NCBI RefSeq assembly: GCF_026339995.1
Contig: NZ_JAPEPT010000004.1
Coordinates: forward strand, 620,001-684,000
Direction: 5' to 3'
Length of the DNA stretch: 64,000 bases
DNA from: Streptomyces sp. NBC_01481
GTDB taxonomy: Bacteria; Actinomycetota; Actinomycetes; Streptomycetales; Streptomycetaceae
Part shown: piece after piece, positions 1 to 7,646 of the stretch
How positions within the stretch are numbered: the first letter of the stretch is position 1
How the letters are laid out: the number at the start of each line of letters is the position of its first letter
The notes under the pieces: model-generated
Databases searched by the model: none
The model's input: the letters and a program-made list of their open reading frames with translations, nothing else
What the model was told of the DNA's origin: nothing
Translations under genes and position numbers: made by a program

Positions 1-714
1 GGCGTGCGGGAGCGGTGCCGGGGCGGCGGCGCGGCCACCGGTGGCGAGGACGGGCGGGTGAGAGTGGTACGCCGCTGCCTTAGGCCCCTTGGAGCGCCGG
101 ACGGCCCAGGCGAAGACGAGTACCAGCGCGGCCAGCGCCGCGGTGAGCGCGACCAGTACCCAGTCCGGACCCGCGCTCTCGGTCTCCGGTGTGATGACCG
201 CGTAGCGGTCGGCGGCCAGCTTCCCCTTGATGAGTTCGCTGCCACTGACCGGGCCGGAGGCTGCCTTGTTGCACAGGGCGTCGCACGCGTCCGCCTTCTT
301 CAGCGCCGCGACGGTCCCGCTGTCCAGCTGCGTGATGACGCTGTCCGCACCCACGATCCGATGGCCGGCCAGCACGAGGAGCACGGTCCCGCCCGCGCCG
401 CTCTCGCTCTTCGGCGGGAGGGTGACGACCAACTCCCCGCTCTTGAAGGCCTTTTTGTGGCGGACCAGTTCCAAGCCCTTCGCCGCGACGTCGAGACGCA
501 GCGGCTGATGCAGCGTCACGACGACCGTGCGGCCGCCGCCGGCCTTCGCGGCGTCGGACCAGCAGCCCAGCAGGTTGACCCCGAGGCCGGGGCGGTCGGC
601 CTTGCACGTGGCCGTGGCGTCCGCCCAGGAAGAAGAAGCGCCGGGAATCGCCGTCGCGATCAGCAGTGCAAGGAATGCGGTGAACAGCGACGCGCCCACC
701 CGTTTCCGGCCCAT
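1..714 (-). CDS. Secreted, C-terminally membrane-anchored protein of unknown function (3' end cut by window edge)
   Basis: The reading frame is open from an ATG at 714 to the left edge (238 codons, no stop), so the C-terminus is missing. A G-rich ribosome site (AGGGGGG) lies just upstream of the ATG. The N-terminus is a signal peptide: MGRKR, then a hydrophobic run, then PGASSSWA. Near residues 190-210 there is one transmembrane helix (VLVALTAALAALVLVF), followed by basic AVRRSK and a Pro/Ala-rich tail. The middle part has several Cys and Lys residues and no family I recognise. It follows the kinase and YbjN-like genes on the same strand after an 89-bp gap, so it may belong to the same signalling set. 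Function unknown. Confidence 0.7.
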   Translation of the reverse strand, partial: MGRKRVGASLFTAFLALLIATAIPGASSSWADATATCKADRPGLGVNLLGCWSDAAKAGGGRTVVVTLHQPLRLDVAAKGLELVRHKKAFKSGELVVTLPPKSESGAGGTVLLVLAGHRIVGADSVITQLDSGTVAALKKADACDALCNKAASGPVSGSELIKGKLAADRYAVITPETESAGPDWVLVALTAALAALVLVFAWAVRRSKGPKAAAYHSHPPVLATGGRAAAPAPLPHA

Positions 715-737
715 CTTGCCCCCCTGCGGCCCGGGAA

Positions 738-759
738 TTCACCGTGATTCTACGGTGAA
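738..759. promoter_or_regulatory. Perfect inverted repeat TTCACCGT-N6-ACGGTGAA upstream of the secreted-protein gene
   Basis: Two perfect 8-bp arms are separated by 6 bp, 24 bp before the ATG at 714 and downstream of the YbjN-like stop. It could be an operator or a small RNA hairpin between the two genes. There is no U-tract, so a terminator is less likely. Confidence 0.4.
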
Positions 760-803
760 CCGACTGCTCTTGAACCGGTATTGGCGTAAATAACTCCCCG
801 CTC

Positions 804-1259
804 TCAGAGCCGGAAAACCTGATGGCAGCGGGTGAACATCTGGCGGGCCCGCCCAGCCCAGTCGGTGGCCAGCGTGTTGAAGTCCGACTGCGTCATCCTG
901 CAGGTCAGCGGCAAGGAGCAGACGCCCGCAAGGCAGGGCTGCGGCCCTCGGACGTCCCAGACGGACAGCATGGGGAGCAACTGTTCGGTATTCCAGGCGT
1001 TCGCCGCTGCGGCGGCCAGCGCCAGCTGTTCGGGCTTGAGGAAACGGCCGTCCGTCATGAAGGCGACGAGCAGTCTGGTCGTCGTCATAAACCTCACTGT
1101 CACCACCCGTCCCACCTCTGGAAGATTGAATTCCATGGAGACGGACGTGGTGTCCGCGACGGATTGGATATTGCTCGCGGCCGTCCAGCCGTCGACCAGT
1201 CGCCGCCAGTTGGTGCCCAGTTCCAGTCCGCCGCCCGCTGCCGTCTCAGCCTCCCGCAC
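804..1259 (-). CDS. YbjN-like / type III secretion chaperone-fold protein
   Basis: 151 aa, cytosolic, no signal peptide or membrane helix. The pattern WRRLVDGWTAASNI, then VSMEFNLPE, then a C-terminal helix (ATDWAGRARQMFTRC) resembles the small YbjN-type alpha/beta proteins common in Streptomyces, often annotated as sensory transduction regulators. Its ATG overlaps the last 14 bp of the kinase gene, which implies translational coupling. Family assignment is from fold-like pattern only; role with the kinase is inferred from the overlap. Confidence 0.65.
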   Translation of the reverse strand: MREAETAAGGGLELGTNWRRLVDGWTAASNIQSVADTTSVSMEFNLPEVGRVVTVRFMTTTRLLVAFMTDGRFLKPEQLALAAAAANAWNTEQLLPMLSVWDVRGPQPCLAGVCSLPLTCRMTQSDFNTLATDWAGRARQMFTRCHQVFRL

Positions 1260-2241
1260 GGCTCACCGCCTCGACCACCAGGCGGTCGGTCAGCCCGGCG
1301 TCCAGCAGTGCCTGGGCATGCAGCAGCAGACAAGACGGAATGGAGGTCCCCGCCGAACCGGCCCGTCGGCCTGCCAGTTCGCCCGTACGTACACGAATGG
1401 AATCGGCGACGGACGGGGGCGGCCAACTGGACTGCGTGGGGCTCGGCAGCAGAAGCTCGTCCAGTAGCGCGGCGAGCGCGGGCCGGGACTCCGGTCTCTT
1501 CGCCAGACACCGCCCGATCAGCTCGCGCAGCCCGTCCGGGACCGCGTCCAGCGCGGGCTCCTCGTGGACGACCCGGTACAGCAGCCCCTGACCGCCTCCG
1601 AAGGGGCCGTTGCCGGTGGCGGCGAAGGCCAGCACCCCGCCCAGCGAGAAGACATCGCTCGCCGGACCGGCCGGCACCCCGGTCATCTGCTCGGGCGACA
1701 TGAACGCGGGCGTACCGATCAACATTCCGGGACGGGTGATCGCACTGGACCCGGCGAAGCGCGATATCCCGAAGTCGATCACGCGCGGCCCGTCCTCGGC
1801 CAGCAGTACGTTGGACGGCTTCAGGTCCCGGTGCACCAGCCCGGCGGCATGAATCACCTGCAGCGCCTCCACCAGCCCCGCGCCCAGCCGCCGCACTTGC
1901 GACTCCTGGAACGGCCCGTGCCGGGTGACCGCCTCCGCCAGGGAAGGACCGGGCACATACACGGTGGCCAGCCACGGCAGCCGCCCGTCTGTATCGGCGT
2001 CGATCACCGCGGCGGTGAACGCCCCGCTCACCGCCCGCGCGGCGGCCACCTCGCGGGCGAAGCGTCTGCGGAACTCCTGATCGTCCGCAAGCTCAGGCCG
2101 TACGACCTTGACGGCCACCGCCCGCCCGCTCGGTGAACGCCCCAGATAGACCCAGCCCATCCCGCCTGAACCTAACCTGCCCACGATCCGATAGGGCCCG
2201 ACGCACTGCGGATCGCTCACCGGTGTGCGCAACTCCGCCAC
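1246..2241 (-). CDS. Hanks-type serine/threonine protein kinase (soluble, no sensor domain)
   Basis: 331 aa. All catalytic elements are visible: glycine loop GSGGMGWV (24-31), ATP-binding Lys45 in VAVKVV, HRDLKPSN (137-144), DFG (156-158) and GTPAFMSPEQ in the activation segment. The domain fills residues 15-270. The last 60 residues hold a short Pro/Ser linker and a hydrophobic helix-rich end, with no transmembrane segment or PASTA repeat. It phosphorylates Ser/Thr on unknown substrates in the cytosol. The downstream YbjN-like gene overlaps its stop and is the most obvious partner. The kinase identity is secure; the target is not. Confidence 0.92.
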   Translation of the reverse strand: MAELRTPVSDPQCVGPYRIVGRLGSGGMGWVYLGRSPSGRAVAVKVVRPELADDQEFRRRFAREVAAARAVSGAFTAAVIDADTDGRLPWLATVYVPGPSLAEAVTRHGPFQESQVRRLGAGLVEALQVIHAAGLVHRDLKPSNVLLAEDGPRVIDFGISRFAGSSAITRPGMLIGTPAFMSPEQMTGVPAGPASDVFSLGGVLAFAATGNGPFGGGQGLLYRVVHEEPALDAVPDGLRELIGRCLAKRPESRPALAALLDELLLPSPTQSSWPPPSVADSIRVRTGELAGRRAGSAGTSIPSCLLLHAQALLDAGLTDRLVVEAVSRAGG

Positions 2242-2434
2242 CCCCGCTCCAAGGTTTCGGCGGCCTACGCAAACCGCCGTGGATAGGCAGATTGTTCCGC
2301 GAAATCCCTGTCGGCGTTCCCTCCACGCGCATATTCGCCCGCGGCGTCAGCGATCCCGCCCGGCGGCCCGGTGACGGCACGGCCGAACAGGCGGGCCCGG
2401 ACCTGCTGTTCTGCCGTGTCGACCGCTCGGGCCA

Positions 2435-2689
2435 CACCGCGATCCCGGCGGTGGACGGCGCGCACGCGTCCTTGGTCACGACGGTCTGGTGAGCGCCGTT
2501 TCCGGAGATGGCCTCCTTGCGCAGACAGGTCGTGTCCGTGGCTTCCAGGCCGAACGTCGCGTCGAACGGCTGGCGTCGGTTGCTCGGGTAGGTGCCGTCG
2601 CCGTAGGTGAAGGGCGACGGACGGGAGTCCACAACCATGGCCTGGCCGCAGCCGGGATACGGCTGCGAGGAGGGGTCGTCACCGTAAAT
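2435..2689 (-). pseudogene. Relic of the C-terminal part of an immune inhibitor A-type (M6) metalloprotease
   Basis: About 85 codons read YGDDPSSQPYPGCG, then VVDSRP, then SNRRQPFDATFGLEATDT, which resembles the C-terminal region of secreted M6 immune-inhibitor-A proteases as I remember them. There is no zinc site, signal peptide or start, and the similarity stops in frame near 2435. It is therefore a fragment. The assignment rests on memory of the family and needs a search. Confidence 0.45.
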
Positions 2690-3150
2690 TCGCTGCGACT
2701 TTCGGTGAGCCGCGCGACGGTCGGTCACAGCTTCCGGAACGCTGGAAACCGACGATCTCCGGTCCGGTCCGCATCGCCGCCGCGCCGACTGCCTGCTGGT
2801 GGGGCACGGACTGGCCCGTACCCGACTTGAGAGTGCCGGACCGCCCTGGGGCGCAGTGTTGTTGCATTGCGCGACGGGCAGAATGAGCGGGCCGTGCTCC
2901 GGCGCTCAACAGGCGGTTCTTCTTTGCCATTCGGGCGCCGGGTTCCCCCTATTCACCTGGTTCAAGCGTCGGGGAAACGTTACTTTTCTCCGCGGCTTTG
3001 AGTACTTAGGTATTAGCATATGACCCGCGAATTGGGCTGATCGAGTGTCAGCCAAGCGGGCGATGTTCTCAACGAATGCAACTGGGTGGATAGTGAAATA
3101 ACTCCACCGGGTTTCGGATCCCTTGGTGGAAGTGGGAATGGAGGCCGCAG
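2690..3150. other. Intergenic stretch upstream of the GTP cyclohydrolase cluster
   Basis: No convincing gene. From about 2925 onward the base composition becomes clearly more AT-rich, for example around the tattagcatatg run near 3010, which fits a promoter or leader for the gene at 3151. I cannot place -35/-10 boxes with confidence. Confidence 0.4.
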
Positions 3151-3684
3151 GTGACCATTGAAGACTGGCTCAAAACCAATGTAACCACCGACACGAGGGC
3201 GCTCGGCTGGTACAGCGGCCCGGAGTGCGAGGACCGCATCGTCCGGGCATATCGTGAGCTGCTGAGCGGCTACGAGATCGACACCTCAAAGATCCTCAAG
3301 ACCACCTGCCTGGTGGACGGCGAGCACACCGGCGTGGTGCGTGTCCAGGAGAACAACTTCTTCTCGATCTGCGCCCACCACTTCCTGCCGTTCTTCGGGA
3401 AGGTCGACATCTCCTACGTCCCCGGCGACCGCATTCTCGGACTCGGGAAATTCCCTCGCCTGGTCCAGGCGTTCAGCCGGCGCTTCCAGATCCAGGAGTA
3501 CCTCGTCAAGGAGATCGCTGAAGAGATCATGTCCTCCGGCGGCGCAAAAGCCGTGCGAGTCACCTCCCGTAGCCGCCACCTCTGCATGTGCAGCCGTGGT
3601 CCCTCCGACCAGACCGTGACCACCGACACCTCATATGTGGCGGGCCATCAGGAGTTGCTGGCCAAGTTCGGCCTCGACGACTGA
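3151..3684 (+). CDS. folE: GTP cyclohydrolase I family enzyme
   Basis: 177 aa from a GTG start. GTP cyclohydrolase I opens GTP to 7,8-dihydroneopterin triphosphate with a catalytic zinc. The zinc and active-site residues are seen as Cys74, His76 and His77 in SICAHHFLPFFG, and His143/Cys145 in HLCMCSRG. The guanine-binding Glu116 lies in RRFQIQEYL. The usual CEHH is CAHH here, and the N-terminus is shorter than in housekeeping FolE. It is followed by an MFS transporter and a Nudix hydrolase on the same strand rather than by folP/folB/folK, so it is probably a pathway-specific paralogue feeding a pterin- or deazapurine-type product. The enzyme class is firm; the pathway is inference. Confidence 0.88.
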   Translation: MTIEDWLKTNVTTDTRALGWYSGPECEDRIVRAYRELLSGYEIDTSKILKTTCLVDGEHTGVVRVQENNFFSICAHHFLPFFGKVDISYVPGDRILGLGKFPRLVQAFSRRFQIQEYLVKEIAEEIMSSGGAKAVRVTSRSRHLCMCSRGPSDQTVTTDTSYVAGHQELLAKFGLDD

Positions 3685-3802
3685 TCCGGACTCGCGTGGC
3701 GGGAGGTGCGCAAGGCATCGGCCCTCCCGCCACGCGCACCGGTCACCCGGCCCTGGACGACCGCCGTGCGGGACAACATGCAAGCCAGCACAAGGAGAAC
3801 CC

Positions 3803-5050
3803 GTGCGCCACAGGACGAGAGGCAGTCACCGCCGCGTGCCGGCGTCACCCTGGAAGTACGTTGTGGCGACATGGCTCGCCGGCGTGGTGGCGGCAGTCGG
3901 CCTGGGTGCCGTCTCACCGGCGGGATCCGCCCTGCGTTCGTCACTGGGGTTGTCAGCCGGTGAACTCGCCTGGGCCACATCGAGCATTACGGCTGTGAGC
4001 GCCGTCCTCGGCATCCCGGCGGGATGGTGGATCCGCCGCTTCGGCGCCCACCGGGCTCTGTCCTGGGGCCTGTTCGTCATGTCGGTTGCAACTGCCACGA
4101 GCGCGACCGCCGGATCCTGGGGTCTGCTGCTGGTGTCGCGCGTCGCGGAAGGAGTCGGCTACCTGCTGGTGTTCGTGGCAGGTCCGGTCGTTCTCACCCG
4201 CATGACGCAGGGCGGCATCCGATCGGCAGCGCTCGCGTTGTGGGGGACATGCGTTCCGATGGGTCTGGCCATCGCCGCGGCCACGGGCGGAATACTGGCA
4301 TCCCAGTGGACGTGGAACCGATGGCTGGCCCTCACAGCGCTCGGTCCGTTGATCATGGCCGGAGTGCTCACCGCCGTCCTGCCTCGGCTGCCGAGGACGC
4401 CCGTGCAGCACCCTCGTCGCGCAGCCGGCACCTGGAACGGGGCGCTGAGGCTCGGCGCGGCGTACGGAAGCCTGTCGCTGGTCGGCGTCGGCGCGGTGAT
4501 GGTCCTCCCGCTCTTCCTCATCGAGCGCCGAGAGGTAACGCCGACGGTGGCCGGCACCGTGGTGGCACTCGTCTGCCTGGGGAGTGCGGTCGGCGGGCTT
4601 GCCGCCAGCTGGCTGCTGCGGCGCGGCTGGGCCCTCTCCTCGCTCGTCCCGCTGGGCGTACTGATGCCGGTAGCCAGCCTCCCCGCCTTCTCGGCCGAAT
4701 TCCCACTCGCGGTCAGCGGCGCCGCCGCCACGCTTGTTCTCCTCGTCGACGGACTGCTGATCTCCTCAGTCTTCGCTGCCGTCCCGGCCGCGGTGAGCCG
4801 TGCTGAGCATGTCGATGTCGCCAATGGCATCCTCAACCAACTCGGAAGTGTGGGAATGCTGTTGGGACCACCGGTCTTCGGCCTGGCAATCGCTGTGGCG
4901 GGATGGGGCGCCGTCGCTGCCGCGACCTTGGTCTTCGGCGGACTCGGCACAGTCCTTCTGCTGACGGGCGCCCGCACGTCCGCGACCGCCAAGGCAGGCG
5001 GCGTGCGGAAGGCGCCGGACGTCAGGAAGCCCAACCGCAACAGAATCTGA
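3803..5050 (+). CDS. MFS transporter (CynX/NimT-like, 12 TM)
   Basis: 415 aa. The open frame extends upstream to 3635, but the GTG at 3803 has AAGGAGA 5 nt before it and starts just before the first helix (KYVVATWLAGVVAAVGLG). About twelve hydrophobic segments follow. The loop between TM2 and TM3 reads GWWIRRFGAHRAL, the major facilitator motif A region. It lies 118 bp after the GTP cyclohydrolase and 72 bp before the Nudix gene, so it probably exports or imports a metabolite of that small pathway. Substrate unknown. Confidence 0.85.
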   Translation: MRHRTRGSHRRVPASPWKYVVATWLAGVVAAVGLGAVSPAGSALRSSLGLSAGELAWATSSITAVSAVLGIPAGWWIRRFGAHRALSWGLFVMSVATATSATAGSWGLLLVSRVAEGVGYLLVFVAGPVVLTRMTQGGIRSAALALWGTCVPMGLAIAAATGGILASQWTWNRWLALTALGPLIMAGVLTAVLPRLPRTPVQHPRRAAGTWNGALRLGAAYGSLSLVGVGAVMVLPLFLIERREVTPTVAGTVVALVCLGSAVGGLAASWLLRRGWALSSLVPLGVLMPVASLPAFSAEFPLAVSGAAATLVLLVDGLLISSVFAAVPAAVSRAEHVDVANGILNQLGSVGMLLGPPVFGLAIAVAGWGAVAAATLVFGGLGTVLLLTGARTSATAKAGGVRKAPDVRKPNRNRI

Positions 5051-5122
5051 CCGAGCCACGGCTGTGGGGATTCCCGAATGCCGTACGGCTGACGGCGGCC
5101 TTCTCCTTGAAAGGGGGCGGGG

Positions 5123-5776
5123 ATGAAAATCGACTTCCTCCCGCTGCGGGACGACACCCATGGCGAGTATTGCCTGTACTGCCACGCCGAGACCGTCGAA
5201 TGGATCGTCGTGGACGGAAGGAAACGGTGCACCTGCGGTTCGTGCGGCCGTGAGGCGGAAAGAGCCGTCGTCGTCGATCCCCGCATCTGCTGGTGGACAG
5301 ATTCAGACGGCGAGTACTGGCATGAGAGTGCCGGCGTATTCGTAAGGGACCCACGAGGGAGATTTCTCTTCTTCCAGAGAACTGCCTTTCCCTACCGTCT
5401 GACCGTACCCGCAGGCCATGTCGAACGGGGAGAGGACCCCAAGCGCGCGGCAGCGCGGGAGCTCTGGGAGGAAGTAGGAATCCGCGACGCGCACGGTGAC
5501 CTCCGGCTCATTGCGGACGAGCATCTCAATGGAGACATGTGCAGAAGGGGCTCCGACGCCCATCGTTGGCACGCCTATCTGCTGGACGTCGACGACCACC
5601 GGGCAGCCGGAGCGCAGGGGGAATTGACCGTGAACGAGGAGGGTGAGGCGCCCCTCTGGCTCACTCTTGACCAAGCACTCGCCTCCCGGCCGACGTTCGC
5701 CGTGGAACACATTATCGATCGCTATTCCGACAGACTCCTGCACGCCGCCGGGCGCCCTCCCGCGGAGGGGCTGTGA
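5123..5776 (+). CDS. Nudix hydrolase with N-terminal zinc ribbon
   Basis: 217 aa. The Nudix box runs from Gly98 to Ile120 and matches G-x5-E-x7-REUxEExGU exactly (GHVERGE, then RELWEEVGI). Before it lies a small zinc-ribbon-like module with Cys17, Cys20, Cys36, Cys38 and Cys41. Nudix enzymes split nucleoside diphosphates linked to another group. Next to a GTP cyclohydrolase the obvious candidate substrate is dihydroneopterin triphosphate, as for the Nudix step of folate synthesis, but NUDIX isomerase/NADH pyrophosphatase-type activities remain possible. The ATG is preceded by AAAGGGGGCGGGG. Confidence 0.85.
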   Translation: MKIDFLPLRDDTHGEYCLYCHAETVEWIVVDGRKRCTCGSCGREAERAVVVDPRICWWTDSDGEYWHESAGVFVRDPRGRFLFFQRTAFPYRLTVPAGHVERGEDPKRAAARELWEEVGIRDAHGDLRLIADEHLNGDMCRRGSDAHRWHAYLLDVDDHRAAGAQGELTVNEEGEAPLWLTLDQALASRPTFAVEHIIDRYSDRLLHAAGRPPAEGL

Positions 5777-5828
5777 AGCGAACGTGGAGGCTGGCCGGAG
5801 CGGGGGATGTACGCCGTGCGAGCAGTCA

Positions 5829-5867
5829 GCGGGGGCCGTCCGTGGCTTGGTTGCGGACAGCCCCCGC
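5829..5867. terminator. Bidirectional hairpin between convergent genes
   Basis: GCGGGGG-cc-GTCCG pairs with CGGAC-ag-CCCCCGC around an 11-nt loop. It lies between the Nudix stop and the converging phosphoesterase stop, as expected for a shared terminator. Confidence 0.7.
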
Positions 5868-5887
5868 GTCGTGCGAGAGGTGATCAC

Positions 5888-7288
5888 TCAGTGGCAGCTG
5901 GTGGTGCCGTTGTCGCTGTAGGTCTTGCCGGCCTGGGGCACGAACTGCCAGTCGTAACTGTTGGAGTGCAGGGTGAACTTGAGCACGCCGTAGGTGTCGC
6001 TGTTGCGGGCTTGGCTGTTGGGCAGGATGGTGCCGAAGCTGTAGTGGCTGGCGCCGCCCATGCCGGCGACGAAGTGCCGGGCGCCGCGGGCGGTGTCGAG
6101 CTGACCGCTCGGGTTCATTTGAGCGAAACGCTCGTACTGGTGGTTGTGGCCTGTGACGATCACGTCGGCGTTGTTGTCGTAGAGCGCCTGAACGAGAGGG
6201 CCCGTGGAGGTTTCAGGAGCATGGTTGGCGCCCGACGTGAACCGTGGCTTGTGCCAGTAGGCGAGTGTGCACGGCTTGGTGCTGCCGGCCAGGTCTGACC
6301 GCAGCCACTGCTCCTGCGCCGAGCCGACGGACATGCTGACCTCAGAGTTCAGTGAGACCACGTGCCAGCTGCCCAGGTCGTAGGAGTAGTAGCCCCGCCC
6401 GGAGGGTCCGGCGACGGCGCCGTAGTAGCCGTAGTAGCCCGTGGCGCCTGAGGTGTTGTAGTCGTGGTTGCCCGGCGCCGGCTTGGTGCGCGCCTTGTGA
6501 CGGCCCCACGTCGGGTCGTAGTACGTGGCGAACTCCGAGGCCGTGCCGCTGTCGTAGACGTTGTCACCGGCGGTGAACACCGTGCCCGGGATGCCGTCCA
6601 GCAGATTGGCGGTCGCGGTGTCGCCGGAGCCGGAGTTGGAGATGTCGCCTGCGCCGACCAGCACCGGGTCGCCCGAGGGCGGAGGGGTGGAGGTGGGGCT
6701 CGGCGACGGGCCGGTGCCGGTGGTGATAACCAACTGCGGGGCGTCGGCGCCGCTCTCCCGCGAGTCGTAGTAGGCGCCGTCGGAGCTGGACGAGGTCGCG
6801 CCGATGCTGAAGGTGCCGTTGCCGGTGACCAGCGAGGTCACATCGATCTCGTACCACGTGTCCTTGGTGACCGAGCCGACGCTGCCCAGGGTCGCGCCGT
6901 CGATGGCAGGCTTGTTGTTCCAGGTCGTGCCGGTCTCCGACCACGTGGTGTTGGTCATCGCCCGATACGTGCCGCCGGTGTTGCTGCCGCTGTTGCTGCT
7001 GACCGTGCGGATCCGCAGCTTGGCATTGGTCACCGCCCCGGTCAGACCGCTGACGGTGAACTTCAGGAACGACTGGCGCACCGGAGAGTTGTCGACCACG
7101 AACTGGGTCGACGTGCCGTAGTTGGTGGACGGGGTGCTGCCCTGCACATACGTGTCGGCAACGGGGGTGAAGGTGGAAGAGGCTGCGGTGGCCGCGGGGG
7201 CGGTGGTGAGCAAGGCGGCGATGGCGGCGGTCGTCAGCGCGACTGCTCCGCCTGCCATCGCTGCTCTCCGGAAGTGGCGGTTGCCCAT
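5888..7288 (-). CDS. Secreted DNRLRE-domain metallophosphoesterase (acid phosphatase-like)
   Basis: 466 aa with a signal peptide (MGNRHFRRAA, hydrophobic core, ATAASS). Residues about 38-190 form a DNRLRE-type beta-sandwich (ADTYVQGSTPSTNYGTS, then QSFLKF), followed by a Pro/Ser/Thr linker. Residues about 205-460 are a calcineurin-like phosphoesterase: GAGDIS, GDNVYD, GNHD and GHNHQYER supply the metal ligands. It probably removes phosphate from extracellular esters. The first-ligand motif is GD-I rather than the usual GD-x-H. It is transcribed alone and converges on the Nudix gene. Confidence 0.88.
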   Translation of the reverse strand: MGNRHFRRAAMAGGAVALTTAAIAALLTTAPAATAASSTFTPVADTYVQGSTPSTNYGTSTQFVVDNSPVRQSFLKFTVSGLTGAVTNAKLRIRTVSSNSGSNTGGTYRAMTNTTWSETGTTWNNKPAIDGATLGSVGSVTKDTWYEIDVTSLVTGNGTFSIGATSSSSDGAYYDSRESGADAPQLVITTGTGPSPSPTSTPPPSGDPVLVGAGDISNSGSGDTATANLLDGIPGTVFTAGDNVYDSGTASEFATYYDPTWGRHKARTKPAPGNHDYNTSGATGYYGYYGAVAGPSGRGYYSYDLGSWHVVSLNSEVSMSVGSAQEQWLRSDLAGSTKPCTLAYWHKPRFTSGANHAPETSTGPLVQALYDNNADVIVTGHNHQYERFAQMNPSGQLDTARGARHFVAGMGGASHYSFGTILPNSQARNSDTYGVLKFTLHSNSYDWQFVPQAGKTYSDNGTTSCH

Positions 7289-7646
7289 CAGGTGATCCCA
7301 TCTGAAGTGAGGGCTGTGGAGCGCGTCAGGGAACCTAGGGGCTCTCCGCGGCCATCACCCGCCGATTGGATGAACGTTGTGCGTGCTGTCGGCGAGGTCT
7401 TTTCGCGCCCCCTCACATGTTCTGACGGGCTGTGAGTCAGCCACTGCTGTTCATGTCCTGCTGTTCATGTCCTGCATGCCTGTTCGCCGACTGCCGTGGG
7501 TGGTTCACGCGTTGCGGACACCGGACGATGGGCCGTCGTCGTCGCGATCGAGTGCCGCCGCAGACGGACGCTCCGTGGGCGGTCGCCGTCGCCGCGGCGG
7601 CTCCTACCCGCTCGCCCAGTGCATGCCGCAGGAGGTGCGCAACCGC
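7289..7646. other. Divergent intergenic region with a 14-bp tandem repeat
   Basis: It separates the phosphoesterase from the MFS gene. An open frame runs through it from 7377, but that frame is low-complexity and crosses the tandem repeat at 7444, so it is unlikely to be coding. It probably holds both promoters, which I could not resolve. Confidence 0.4.
7444..7475. repeat. Tandem repeat, 14-bp unit ctgctgttcatgtc, 2.3 copies
   Basis: Two perfect copies (7444-7457 and 7458-7471) plus the first four bases of a third. It lies about 170 bp upstream of the chosen MFS start. Confidence 0.8.
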
